Origin: Diaminobutyricimonas sp. LJ205
Lineage (GTDB): Bacteria > Actinomycetota > Actinomycetes > Actinomycetales > Microbacteriaceae
DNA length: 64,000 bases
Assembly (NCBI RefSeq): GCF_009755725.1
Contig: NZ_CP046619.1
Location: 2,294,001 to 2,358,000 of the forward strand
Direction of reading: 5' to 3'
This document shows positions 16,381 through 26,969 of this stretch, one piece after another. The notes beneath the pieces were generated by a model. It had not been told where the DNA came from, did not search any database, and saw only the letters and a list, made by a program, of their open reading frames with translations. Position 1 is the stretch's first letter, and each line of letters opens with the position of its first letter. The position numbers and the translations under genes were made by a program.

Positions 16381-17645
16381 TGTGGTTCCTCCATGGGTCG
16401 AGCGGATGCCGCGCGACGGGGCGAGCTCATGCGTTCGGCGTCGCGCGCCGAGGCAGCCCGCGCCGCGCGCTGCTGTCGGGGGGTCAGGTTGCCCGCCCCG
16501 CGGCCACCGATCAGGCGGGCGATCGCGAACAGAGCGAGCACCAGCAGCAGCAGCACGGCGGCCGTGCCGAAGCCGCGGGCCACGATGTTCGGCTCGGGTG
16601 ACCGCACGAAGTCGAACACCTGCAGCGGCAGCGAAATCATCGGGCCGTGGAACGGGTTCGTGTTCATCACGTTGGTGATGCCCGAGGTGAGCAGCACGGG
16701 CGAGGTCTCGCCGATGCCACGCGCGGTTCCGAGAATCACGGCGGTGACTAGGCCCGACCGGGCCGTCGGCAGCACCACGTGCCACACGGTGCGCCAGCGG
16801 CTCGCGCCCAGCGCATACGACGCCTCGCGGAGGTTGCCGGCGACCAGTCGCAGAACCACATCGGATGCGCGCACGACGATCGGGAGCATCATCACGGTGA
16901 TTGCGAGCGCGGCGGCGAACCCGGAGCGCTGGTTGGTGAACATCAGGATGATCGCGGAGTAGACGAACAGGCCGGCGACGATCGAGGGCAGCGCGGTCAT
17001 CGCGTCGACAATCGTCCGCACGAACCGGGCGAAGCGGCCGCCGAGCTCGTTCAGGAACAGTGCCGTGACGATGCCGAGCGGAATCGAGATCGCGAGGGCG
17101 ATGCCGATCTGGATCAGAGTGCCGACGATCGCGTGCGCGACACCGCCGACATCGAGTCCGTCGAGCGGGCCGGCGAACTCCATGTCCTGGTAGAAGAAGT
17201 TGAAGTTCAGCAGCGCCTCTTGCCCGCGCAGCAGCGTGAAGATCACGACGAAGAGCAGCGAGCCGAAGAGGATCATGCCGGCGCTGGCGAGCACCACCGT
17301 CATGACCCGGTCGGTGACCTCACGGCCGTCCGAGGTGGTACTGACCAGCAGTGCGTAGATGCCGATGAAGCCCAGGAATGCGACCACGACGAAGCCGACG
17401 ATTCCGCTAAGTGGGGCGATCCAACCGAACAGCAGGATGGCGATCGCGAGCGCTCCGGATGCCGCGCCGAGCAGCGCATACCGATCATCGACGCGTGCGG
17501 AGCGCACTCGACGGCGTGCGCCGACCTCGACGCCGTCCTTGGTTGGAAGGCTCGTACGGGCTGGCGCGGCAGCGAGTTCGTCACCGGACGGGGTTGCTGT
17601 GGCGGTGACCGTGGCCATGGAAGTGTCCAGCGTCAGGGTCATCAT
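16377..17645 (-). CDS. pstA: Phosphate ABC transporter permease, extended
   Basis: This is the second permease of the Pst importer. The core carries the ABC-permease loop EASYALGASRWRTVWHVVLP and the PstA-type region LNELGGRFARFVRTIVDAMT. At 422 residues it is more than 100 longer than typical PstA. It has a charged N-terminus, an extra pair of membrane helices (ALAIAILLFGWIAPL and VGFVVVAFLGFIGIYALL) before the usual first helix, and an Arg/Ala-rich C-terminal tail. It overlaps pstC by four bases (ATGA) upstream and pstS downstream. Extra helices could contact the membrane anchors of the surface proteins encoded in the same unit; that is inference. Confidence 0.94.
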   Translation of the reverse strand: MMTLTLDTSMATVTATATPSGDELAAAPARTSLPTKDGVEVGARRRVRSARVDDRYALLGAASGALAIAILLFGWIAPLSGIVGFVVVAFLGFIGIYALLVSTTSDGREVTDRVMTVVLASAGMILFGSLLFVVIFTLLRGQEALLNFNFFYQDMEFAGPLDGLDVGGVAHAIVGTLIQIGIALAISIPLGIVTALFLNELGGRFARFVRTIVDAMTALPSIVAGLFVYSAIILMFTNQRSGFAAALAITVMMLPIVVRASDVVLRLVAGNLREASYALGASRWRTVWHVVLPTARSGLVTAVILGTARGIGETSPVLLTSGITNVMNTNPFHGPMISLPLQVFDFVRSPEPNIVARGFGTAAVLLLLVLALFAIARLIGGRGAGNLTPRQQRAARAASARDAERMSSPRRAASARPMEEPQ

Positions 17646-18661
17646 GCCTCGCTTTCCGCGCCCGAGCGCGAGCGCGCGACAATCGACGAAGCGGTGAAGT
17701 TGATCACCAGGGTGATGAGGAAGAGCACCAGGCCAGCGGCCATGAGCGCCGACAGGGCGAACTCGCTCGCTTCGCCATAACGCAGCGCGATGAGCGCGGA
17801 CACTGAGTTGCTGCCGGTTTTCAGCACCTGCCAGTTGATCGTGAAGATCGGCGAAATGATCATGTACACCGCGATGGTTTCCCCGAGGGCACGACCGAGG
17901 CCGAGCATGGTGCCACCGATGATGCCGCCGCGACCGAATGGCACGACGACCGCGGTGATCATTCCCCAGCGAGTGGATCCCAGGGCGAACGCGGCCTCAC
18001 GCTCGCCAGGTGGCGCCTGCATGAACGCCTCACGCATGATCGAGGTCTGCGTCGGCACCACCATCAGGCCGACAACGATGCCTGCGATGAACGCCGAAGA
18101 GGTGAAGGCGGATGCGTCGCTCATAGCGCCGCCATCCTGATCAGTCACGGCGAAGAACGGGATCCAACCGAAGTAGGTGGAGATCCAGCTCGACACCGGA
18201 ATGATGCTTTCCTGCAGGAAGAACACACCCCAGAGGCCGAACACCACGCTGGGTACCGCGGCCATCAGGTCGACCAGGGTGATCGCCCACTGCTTGACGC
18301 GGCCCATCAGCACCTCGGAGATGAGCAGGGAGGTTCCGAGCGCCAACGGGACGGACACGCACATCGCGATGATGGCGATCGTCACGGTGCCGAACAACAC
18401 CGCCGCGATACCGAACACCTGGGTCTCAGGCGACCACTGCTGCTCCGTGAGGAAGCCGAATCCTGCGACACTCACCGCATCGCCGGCGCGCAGCGACAAG
18501 AACAGCCCGACGGCGAGCATGATGCCGACGGTTACGCCACCGGCCGAAGTGGCGATAGTACGGAATGCCGAGTCGGATGACGAAGGCTTGGCCTTCAGCG
18601 ACCGCCTCTGCGGTACGGCTGCATCTACCTCAAGCGAGGCTGAGGGCAGCGTGGTAGGCAT
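17642..18661 (-). CDS. pstC: Phosphate ABC transporter permease
   Basis: This is the first permease of the Pst importer and the first gene of the unit. The protein has 339 residues and six predicted membrane helices. The cytoplasmic loop contacting PstB reads EAAFALGSTRWGMITAVVVP, and the GLGRALGETIAVYMIIS segment is also typical. The 113-bp region upstream contains a PHO-box-like sequence. No phoU or two-component genes are next to the operon in this window. Confidence 0.96.
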   Translation of the reverse strand: MPTTLPSASLEVDAAVPQRRSLKAKPSSSDSAFRTIATSAGGVTVGIMLAVGLFLSLRAGDAVSVAGFGFLTEQQWSPETQVFGIAAVLFGTVTIAIIAMCVSVPLALGTSLLISEVLMGRVKQWAITLVDLMAAVPSVVFGLWGVFFLQESIIPVSSWISTYFGWIPFFAVTDQDGGAMSDASAFTSSAFIAGIVVGLMVVPTQTSIMREAFMQAPPGEREAAFALGSTRWGMITAVVVPFGRGGIIGGTMLGLGRALGETIAVYMIISPIFTINWQVLKTGSNSVSALIALRYGEASEFALSALMAAGLVLFLITLVINFTASSIVARSRSGAESEA

Positions 18662-18718
18662 CGAGTTCCTCTAGGGGTAGCGAGGGCAGAGCGGGGAGTT
18701 GGTTTCAGCCTCGGAGCG

Positions 18719-18728
18719 CCAAGTGAAC
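18719..18728 (-). promoter_or_regulatory. PHO-box-like half site upstream of pstC
   Basis: The minus strand reads GTTCACTTGG, which fits the actinobacterial PhoP direct-repeat unit (GTTCAYYYRG). It lies 58-67 bp upstream of the pstC start. PhoP sites normally contain two or more units 11 bp apart; I see only one clear unit, so this is tentative. Confidence 0.35.
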
Positions 18729-18774
18729 AACAGGCGCCAATTTGGCGACGCCCGCGTTTACGAGCCCTGTGGCA

Positions 18775-20550
18775 TCAGTCCCCGGGCTGCTTTTCGGCCG
18801 CGCCCTGAGTGGGGGCGGGGTTAGGGTCGCCGCCGGTTGATGGGGCTGTCGGGCTCGGGCTCGGGTTTGCCGTCGCCCGAGCCACGACCATCGTCACCTC
18901 GGAGCCCAGGCGAAGGATGGACTGCTCCGTCGGCATGACGACGATCACGCTGCCGGGTGTGGCCGTGCCATCCGCCCGTTCGGTGAGATTCGGAGCGAAG
19001 CCCGCCGCCTGCACCTGGGCGACCGCCTGATCTTTCGGCAGCCCGGTGACGGTCGGCACGCTGTTTGAGCCGGATGCCACGGTCAGGCTCACGGTGCCGC
19101 CCAGTGGAATCGCCGATCCTGCGCCGGGCGAGAAGGCGAGCACGGTGTCGCCGGGCAGTGCCGAGTTCTGGATCGTGATGTCGCCGACGAGCAGTCCAGC
19201 ATGCTCGAGCGTTCGACGGGCTTCGTCGAGCATGAGCGCATCGAGGGCCGGGACGCTGGCCGCCGCCGGTTCGGTCTGAGCTGGCGGGCGGACCGTCGGC
19301 TGCCGCGTGGGCGCCTGGCTGGCCGAGGGTTGCGGTTCGGCGGGTGCGGGTGCGGGGGCTTCCGAGGCATCCGTCGCTGGCGGAGCAAGCGATGCCAGCG
19401 CCCACGACGACCCGATCAGCGCGGTGACGACAAGGCCGGCGATCCAGCCCCCAGCCGGCCCCGACCCGGATCTGCCGCCGGGGCGGCGCTTCGTTCGCGA
19501 CGGGATGGCGCGGGGCTGGACTGCGGATGTCACTGCCGCAGTGATCAGCTCGGTACGCGCTTCGGGCACTTGTGTGCTGACGCTGGGAAGCACTCGAGTT
19601 GCGCCATCACCTCCTGCAACGCCACCCGCGACGTTATCGCCCAGGGCGCTGCGGGCTGCGGCGACCTCGACTGCCATGTCGACGGCGGAGGCGAAACGGG
19701 TGTCCGGGTTCTTCAGCATCGCTTTGACGACCAGGCGATCAATACGCCGCGGGATTCCTGGACGACGGGCCGACGGCGCAGGCGGCGGCGCGCTGACATG
19801 CGCCTGGAGCACCGCCGCAACTTCGCCGAACGGGAACGGTGGGGTGCCGGTGAGCGCGAAGTGCAGCACGCCGCCGACCTGGTAGAGGTCGCCTCGAGGG
19901 TCGATCGACTCGCCACGCGCGTGCTCCGGTGAGACGTAATGGGCACTGCCGAGCACGCCGGTTCGTCCCGGTTGCGTGGGGTCGGCGGCGAGCGCCGGGA
20001 GTCCGGATACCGCCGCCAGGCCGAAGTCGAGCAGTCTCACGCCGTCGGCTTGCACCTCGCCGTGCTCGTTGACCGAGACCATCACATTGCGCGGCGATAC
20101 GTCGCGGTGCACGAGACCGAGCTCGTGCGCGGCGTCGAGCGCACGCAGTACGGCTTCAGCGATGGTCAACGCAACGTCGAGGGACAGCGGTCCCGAGGCA
20201 TCCACCAACTCCTGAAGGGTCTGTCCCGGTGCCAGGTCCAGCGCCACCCAGCAGACCTCGGGCGCTGCGGATCTTTGGCCGCCGGATGGGCCGTTGCCGG
20301 ATGCTTGGACCCCGAAGTCACGCACCGCGGCGATCCCGAGGTGGGCGATCCCTTGCGCCAGGCGCGCTTCGGCGAACAGCGCCTCGCGGGCACCGGACGA
20401 GGCGGCCACGTGCTGGTGCAGCACCTTGACCGCCACGGCCTCGCCGGTGAGTCGGTCGGTCGCCGCGTAAACGGACGCGGTTCCACCGACCCCGAGCAGG
20501 TCGCTCAACTCGTACCGGTCGGCGATGAGCCCGCTGGAGTCAGGGTGCAT
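18775..20550 (-). CDS. PASTA-domain Ser/Thr protein kinase (PknB family)
   Basis: The 591-residue protein has an N-terminal kinase domain (GVGGTASVY nucleotide loop, VAVKVL lysine, catalytic HRDVSPRN, DFG in LLDFGLA, SPEHARGE). A juxtamembrane region and a membrane helix (WIAGLVVTALIGSSWALASL) follow, then a Pro/Ala stalk and two PASTA repeats outside (about residues 420-560). The catalytic loop has Ser where HRDxKxxN kinases have Lys, a variant seen in some bacterial kinases. PASTA domains sense peptidoglycan or lipid II. It lies directly upstream of pstC on the same strand, 113 bp away, and follows a small gene by 8 bp. A link to the surface module downstream is possible but unproven. Confidence 0.92.
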   Translation of the reverse strand: MHPDSSGLIADRYELSDLLGVGGTASVYAATDRLTGEAVAVKVLHQHVAASSGAREALFAEARLAQGIAHLGIAAVRDFGVQASGNGPSGGQRSAAPEVCWVALDLAPGQTLQELVDASGPLSLDVALTIAEAVLRALDAAHELGLVHRDVSPRNVMVSVNEHGEVQADGVRLLDFGLAAVSGLPALAADPTQPGRTGVLGSAHYVSPEHARGESIDPRGDLYQVGGVLHFALTGTPPFPFGEVAAVLQAHVSAPPPAPSARRPGIPRRIDRLVVKAMLKNPDTRFASAVDMAVEVAAARSALGDNVAGGVAGGDGATRVLPSVSTQVPEARTELITAAVTSAVQPRAIPSRTKRRPGGRSGSGPAGGWIAGLVVTALIGSSWALASLAPPATDASEAPAPAPAEPQPSASQAPTRQPTVRPPAQTEPAAASVPALDALMLDEARRTLEHAGLLVGDITIQNSALPGDTVLAFSPGAGSAIPLGGTVSLTVASGSNSVPTVTGLPKDQAVAQVQAAGFAPNLTERADGTATPGSVIVVMPTEQSILRLGSEVTMVVARATANPSPSPTAPSTGGDPNPAPTQGAAEKQPGD

Positions 20551-20558
20551 GGCGCGGA

Positions 20559-21035
20559 TCAGACGAGGTGGCGTTGACCCTGCGTCTGCACTTCCACGTA
20601 CTGGCGAGCGCCCGCCGTGATGCTGGCGATCGGCAGAGATTTTAGGGTGAGGGCGACCGCGTGGCGGCGTTCGCGTTCCGCGAGATACCAGCGCGAGCAG
20701 ACCACTGCGGGCAGGTCGAACAATGTGATGTACCAGCCATAGGAGCCGTGCCGCTCGTCACTCACCTGGACGACAGAGCCGTCGGTGGCGATCAGTTCGA
20801 CGGCTTCGGTCGCAGAGGACACCGCGTCCTGGAAGTCGTCGTACACGTCAGCACTGCGCGCGAGTTCGCGGTTGTTCGCGGAGATCAGTTGCCAGACGAC
20901 GCTCAGCGGTTCCAGGCTCTGCCGACCGGACTGTCCGGCTGAGCCGACGACCCGGCGCCGGTGGTCGCGCCATGGCGCGAGCTTGGGGCTGCTGCTGTCA
21001 GCGAACCGCGTGAAGATGATGCGAGGACCACCCAT
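20559..21035 (-). CDS. Unknown small soluble protein in tandem with the kinase
   Basis: I do not recognise this family. The chosen ATG gives 158 residues with no signal peptide or membrane segment. The centre alternates helix and strand (DDFQDAVSSATEAVELIATD, then HGSYGWYITLFDLPAVVCSR). A TTG at 21116 would extend it by 27 residues. The stop is 8 bp before the kinase gene, suggesting co-transcription. It might be a regulator or substrate of the kinase, but the sequence does not show this. Confidence 0.6.
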   Translation of the reverse strand: MGGPRIIFTRFADSSSPKLAPWRDHRRRVVGSAGQSGRQSLEPLSVVWQLISANNRELARSADVYDDFQDAVSSATEAVELIATDGSVVQVSDERHGSYGWYITLFDLPAVVCSRWYLAERERRHAVALTLKSLPIASITAGARQYVEVQTQGQRHLV

Positions 21036-21241
21036 GGAAGCGTCTGCGCCATTCTCTATGGTGCCGGCCGGGTACCGACACGCCACAAAAGCTAAGGATT
21101 GGCTGTGAATTTGCAAGCGCAGCCGCTTGTACGCCGACTGGCGCGCACATGAACGGCTGGTGAAAAGGGGGGTAGAAGCACGTGTCTACGCGCGTTCCTG
21201 GGGGTAACGCGAACTCCGCGCTCACACCGATCCCCCGCGCG

Positions 21242-23056
<1,815 letters not shown>

Positions 23057-23114
23057 GGATACCGAGGCTACCGTGGTGCGGCTGGGCGCTCGCCCATCGT
23101 GCCGGCGCCGGAGG

Positions 23115-24107
23115 TCAGCGCTGCGCCTGCTCTCTGCCCTGCGAGATCCAGTTCAGGTCGGATGCCCGGTCGCCCACCACTCCGGCGGCAAGCGCGTCCA
23201 GCCGGCCGACGACGGAGTCACCGAGTTCGATGAACGCGGCCGCCGCATTCTCTTCGACGCGGGACGCCCGGCGCGTGCCCGGAATCGGCACCACCGGAAG
23301 CCCGAACGCGCGCCCCTTGGCGTACAACCAGGCGAGCGCCAGCTGCGCGGGAGTGACCTGAAGGCCAGAGGCCTCGGACAGCAGCGCCTCGATCAGCGCC
23401 CGGTTGCGGCTGAGCCGTTCCGGCGTGAACCGCGGGAACTTGCGGCGGAGGTCGTCCGGGGCAAGGTCCGCGCTGGTCCAGCCGGTGAAGAAGCCGCGTC
23501 CGAGCGGTGAGTACGGGACGAAGCCGATCCCGAGCGCCGCGGCGGTCGGGACAACGGATGCCTCGACATCACGACTCCACAGCGACCACTCGCTCTGCAC
23601 TGCCGCGATCGGGTGCACCGCGTGCGCCCGGCGCAGCTCTTCGGCGGTCACCTCGGACAGGCCGATGTGCCGGATGGCGCCGGCCTGCACCAACTCGGCG
23701 AGCGCCCCGACGGTCTCCTCGATCGGCACGCGGGGGTCGACCCGGTGGTAGTAGTACAGGTCGATCACGTCGGTGCGGAGCCGGGTGAGGCTTTCGCGCA
23801 CGCTGCTGTGCACGTAGGCGGCGTCACCCCGCGCCCGGTACGGGTCGGGCTCGGTCGGGATGCCGAACTTGGTCGCCAGCACCACCTCGTCGCGGCGGGT
23901 GCGCAGCACCTTGCCGATCAGCTTCTCGTTCTCGCCGTTGCCGTAGACGTTCGCCGAGTCGATCAGGCGTACCCCGATGTCGATGGCGTGATGGATGGTG
24001 CGGGCAGCGTCCGAGGCATCCGTCTGACCGTAAACGCCGGAGACCGCCATCGCGCCGAATCCCTGCGCGGAGGTGTGCAGGCCATCGCCGAGCAGTACGC
24101 AACCCAT
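23115..24107 (-). CDS. Aldo/keto reductase
   Basis: The 330-residue TIM-barrel oxidoreductase uses NADPH. The tetrad residues are visible as Asp and Tyr in LIDSANVYGNGENE, Lys in ATKFGI and His in YYYHRVD. The C-terminal coenzyme-binding pattern VPIPGTRRASRVEEN is also present. It resembles the pyridoxal-reductase-like AKR group (AKR13 type). It overlaps the preceding oxidoreductase gene by one base (TGATG), so it is the third gene of the organosulfur / flavin oxidoreductase operon. Its substrate is unknown, perhaps an aldehyde released by the monooxygenases. Confidence 0.9.
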   Translation of the reverse strand: MGCVLLGDGLHTSAQGFGAMAVSGVYGQTDASDAARTIHHAIDIGVRLIDSANVYGNGENEKLIGKVLRTRRDEVVLATKFGIPTEPDPYRARGDAAYVHSSVRESLTRLRTDVIDLYYYHRVDPRVPIEETVGALAELVQAGAIRHIGLSEVTAEELRRAHAVHPIAAVQSEWSLWSRDVEASVVPTAAALGIGFVPYSPLGRGFFTGWTSADLAPDDLRRKFPRFTPERLSRNRALIEALLSEASGLQVTPAQLALAWLYAKGRAFGLPVVPIPGTRRASRVEENAAAAFIELGDSVVGRLDALAAGVVGDRASDLNWISQGREQAQR

Positions 24108-25348
24108 CAGCCGACCGGCGCCGGCTTGAACGATGAACGGGTGTGCCGGGCGGACCCGCTCGCCGTGCGCAGCACCTGCGCCGGCGTCTTCGGCAGCGTG
24201 CCGTTCAGGTGGTAGTCGCCGATCGCCTGCTCCCGGTAGATTGCCGGGTTGTGCGACGCGATGGTGCGCGCGTTCCGCCAGAACCGGTCAAGCGACCGCT
24301 CGATGCTGGTCGCGGATGCCCCACCGACCTCGAACAGCAACGTCGTCGCCTGCAGCACCAGGTCGATCACCACCTGTTGCGCCTCAAACACCGCGATCAG
24401 CGCCTCGGAGTAGCGGGCCTCATCGCCCTCGTCGAAGGCGCGGCCGGTGTCGGCATCCTCGAGCCGACGAATCGCCTCGAGCGTCACCGCCTCGGCCGCG
24501 AAGCGCAGGCTTCCCAGCCGGCCGACGACCCGCTGCACCAGCGGATCCTCGCGCGGCAGCGAATTGCCCGGGACGCCGAACGTCCGGGTGCGCGGCCGCA
24601 CGAACTCCACCGCCTCCCGCAGCACGCGCCGGGCGATCCCGGTGAGCGCGGCGAGCAGGATGCCCTGGTACAGCCCTGTCGTGTACGCGAGCGGACGGTG
24701 CCCATCGTTCTCATCCCAGGGCAGCACGTGCGCCGGGTCGATCGCGACGTTATCGAAGATGGTCGTGCCGCTGCCGGTCAGGCGCTGGCCGAAGCCGTCC
24801 CAGTCGTCGATGCGGGTGACCCCTGGCGCGGTGGCGGAGACCGCGAACGCCACAAAATCCTCACCGAGCTTGCCGCCCGACCAGATCCAGTCGGCGAACA
24901 GGGTGCCGGTGCTGTAGTACTTACGTCCATTGAGCCGCAGTGTGCCGTCAACCTCCGACAATGTCGTCTGCTGTGTGCTGGAATCACTGCGCTCGGCCTG
25001 GGCGTTGCCGAACAGGATCTCCCGCCCCGCGATCCGTCGGAACCACTCGGTGCGCTGCGGAGAGTCCGGCAGCGCGCGTTGCGTCTCGACGAAGGCGACA
25101 TGCCCGCGCAGCAGTTGCGGCAGGTTGGAGTCCGCCTCGCCCAGCTCGATCAGCAACCGGAACAGCTCCTCGAGCCGGATGCCCTGACCGCCGAACTCGA
25201 CCGGCACCCGCAGCGCCCCGAAACCGGCATCCTTCAACCAGCGCACCGCCTCGAACGGCAGCGCCCCATCCTGTTCGCGCTCCACCGCCGCGTCGCCGAT
25301 GCGCCCGATGATCGACCGGAACTCGGCCGCAATCGTCTCGTAGCTCAT
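24107..25348 (-). CDS. Acyl-CoA-dehydrogenase-fold flavin monooxygenase (SfnB / DszC type)
   Basis: The 413-residue protein belongs to the acyl-CoA dehydrogenase superfamily, subgroup with SfnB and DszC, which use reduced flavin to oxygenate organosulfur compounds. Supporting segments are LRVPVEFGGQGIRLEELFRL, the GNAQAERSDSS region, KYYSTGTLFADWIW and FEVGGASATSIERSLDRFWR near the C-terminus. The acyl-CoA dehydrogenase base is not evident, consistent with a monooxygenase. It overlaps the LLM oxidoreductase gene upstream (ATGA) and the aldo/keto reductase downstream, and faces a methionine-type importer. That context supports sulfur scavenging. Confidence 0.88.
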   Translation of the reverse strand: MSYETIAAEFRSIIGRIGDAAVEREQDGALPFEAVRWLKDAGFGALRVPVEFGGQGIRLEELFRLLIELGEADSNLPQLLRGHVAFVETQRALPDSPQRTEWFRRIAGREILFGNAQAERSDSSTQQTTLSEVDGTLRLNGRKYYSTGTLFADWIWSGGKLGEDFVAFAVSATAPGVTRIDDWDGFGQRLTGSGTTIFDNVAIDPAHVLPWDENDGHRPLAYTTGLYQGILLAALTGIARRVLREAVEFVRPRTRTFGVPGNSLPREDPLVQRVVGRLGSLRFAAEAVTLEAIRRLEDADTGRAFDEGDEARYSEALIAVFEAQQVVIDLVLQATTLLFEVGGASATSIERSLDRFWRNARTIASHNPAIYREQAIGDYHLNGTLPKTPAQVLRTASGSARHTRSSFKPAPVG

Positions 25349-26811
25349 GATGCCCTCTCCTCGCTGATTTCCCCGTTGCCTGTGCCAGTGCGCGTGCCAG
25401 TGCCATCGCCGGCCACGCCGACCACGTCCTGCAGATGTGCGCCGCCGCGGTAGCGGGCGCCGTGGTGTTCGTCGAACAGCCGGGTGTTCCCGGCGCCGAA
25501 CAGCCGCTCCCGGAACGTCGACTCCGCATACGCGGTGCGGTACAGCCCGCGCCGCTGCAGTTCAGGCACCACGTATTCGATGAAGTCCTCGGCGGTGCCC
25601 GGGGTGAGGAACTGGCGCAGGTTGAACCCGTCGATGTCCGTGGCATCCACCCACCCCTCGATCGCATCGGCCACCTCGATCGGCGAGCCGACCACGTGGA
25701 AGGCGTCGCGATCGAACCGGGTGACCGCATCCAGCGCCTGGCCGACGGTCGCGTCATCCGGGTAGAACCGGCGACCGGACTGCGCATTGTCGCGCCCGGC
25801 GCGAGCCTCGGCACGCAGGATGTCGCTCACCTTCGCCTCCCGCGGATACGCCGCCAGATCGATGCCACCGCCGCCCGCGTGCGCCAGGTACCCCTCCGCG
25901 CGGGACAGCTCGCGGAACTGCTCAGCCTTGCGTTCGGCGGCCGCCCGATCCTTGCCGACGATGATCACCGCGCTGCCGTAGGTCTTCACATGCGCGGGGT
26001 CGCGGCCCTGCAGCGCGGCCTGCCGGCGGATGTCGGCGATGTTCTCGCGGTAAACCTCGAGTGAGCGGCCGCCGACGAACACGCCCTCGGCGTGCTTGGC
26101 GGCGAACGCGCGGCCGCGGTCTGAGGATCCGGCCTGGAAGATCACCGGGGTGCGCTGCGGTGACGGCTGCGACAGGTGCGGGCCGGCGACCTTGAAGTGC
26201 TCGCCGACGTGGTCGATGTAGCGCACCTTCGACGGATCGGTGTAGACGCGGGCCTCCCGGTCCTGGATCACCGCGTCGTCATCCCAGGAGCCTTCCCACA
26301 GCTTGTAGAGCACGTCGAGGTACTCGTCGGCGATGCCGTACCGGTCGTCGTGGGCGACCTCGTCGTCCAGGCCGAAGTTGCGGGCCGCGTTCGGCAGGTA
26401 GGAGGTGACCACGTTCCAGCCGAACCGGCCCTTGGTCAGGTGATCGAGGGTGCTGGCGCGGCGGGCGAACGCGAACGGCGGCTCGTAGGTGGTCGAGAAG
26501 GTCGCCGCGAAGGCCAGATGCTTCGTCACGGCTGCCATCGCCGGGATCAGCAGCAGAGGGTCATTCGACGGGATCTGCACCGCCTCCCGCAGTGCCGTCT
26601 CGGGTCCCGCCCGGTAGCCGTCGTAGGTGCCGATCACATCGGCGAGGAACACCGCGTCGAACAGGCCTTCCTCGAGCAGCTTGGCGTGCTCGGTCCAGAA
26701 GTCGAGGTCGTTGAAGCGGTGCCGGTTGTTCTCCGGGTGCACCCAGAGGCCGTGGGAGATGTGTCCCACGGTGTTCATCTCGAACAGGTTGAACCCGATT
26801 TGCTTCGTCAT
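25345..26811 (-). CDS. LLM-class flavin-dependent monooxygenase (NtaA / SnaA / DszA type)
   Basis: The 488-residue protein has a bacterial-luciferase-like TIM barrel using FMNH2 from a separate reductase. Family landmarks are FNLFEMNTVGHISHGLW at the start, LADVIGTYDGYRAG, SNDPLLLIPAMA, GRFGWNVVTSYLPNAARNFG and PVIFQAGSSDRGR. I use the ATG at 26811, where the conserved N-terminus begins; GGAGG lies rather far upstream. It is first in the operon with a DszC-like enzyme and an aldo/keto reductase. The operon is divergent from metQNI across 158 bp that likely carry both promoters, though I could not assign boxes. Substrate possibilities are organic sulfones, sulfonates or chelators. Confidence 0.9.
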   Translation of the reverse strand: MTKQIGFNLFEMNTVGHISHGLWVHPENNRHRFNDLDFWTEHAKLLEEGLFDAVFLADVIGTYDGYRAGPETALREAVQIPSNDPLLLIPAMAAVTKHLAFAATFSTTYEPPFAFARRASTLDHLTKGRFGWNVVTSYLPNAARNFGLDDEVAHDDRYGIADEYLDVLYKLWEGSWDDDAVIQDREARVYTDPSKVRYIDHVGEHFKVAGPHLSQPSPQRTPVIFQAGSSDRGRAFAAKHAEGVFVGGRSLEVYRENIADIRRQAALQGRDPAHVKTYGSAVIIVGKDRAAAERKAEQFRELSRAEGYLAHAGGGGIDLAAYPREAKVSDILRAEARAGRDNAQSGRRFYPDDATVGQALDAVTRFDRDAFHVVGSPIEVADAIEGWVDATDIDGFNLRQFLTPGTAEDFIEYVVPELQRRGLYRTAYAESTFRERLFGAGNTRLFDEHHGARYRGGAHLQDVVGVAGDGTGTRTGTGNGEISEERAS

Positions 26812-26969
26812 GGATTCAGAGACTGCCTCCGGGTGCGGGCACCGGGCAATTGTTACGTCACCGTTCGTCACACCGGGAAACAGTGGTCGCGACATCCGCT
26901 CGCCCGTCGCTACCTTCGCATTCACGCCAACCCGGCGGCCCAGCATTCACCACTCACGAAGGCACAGAC

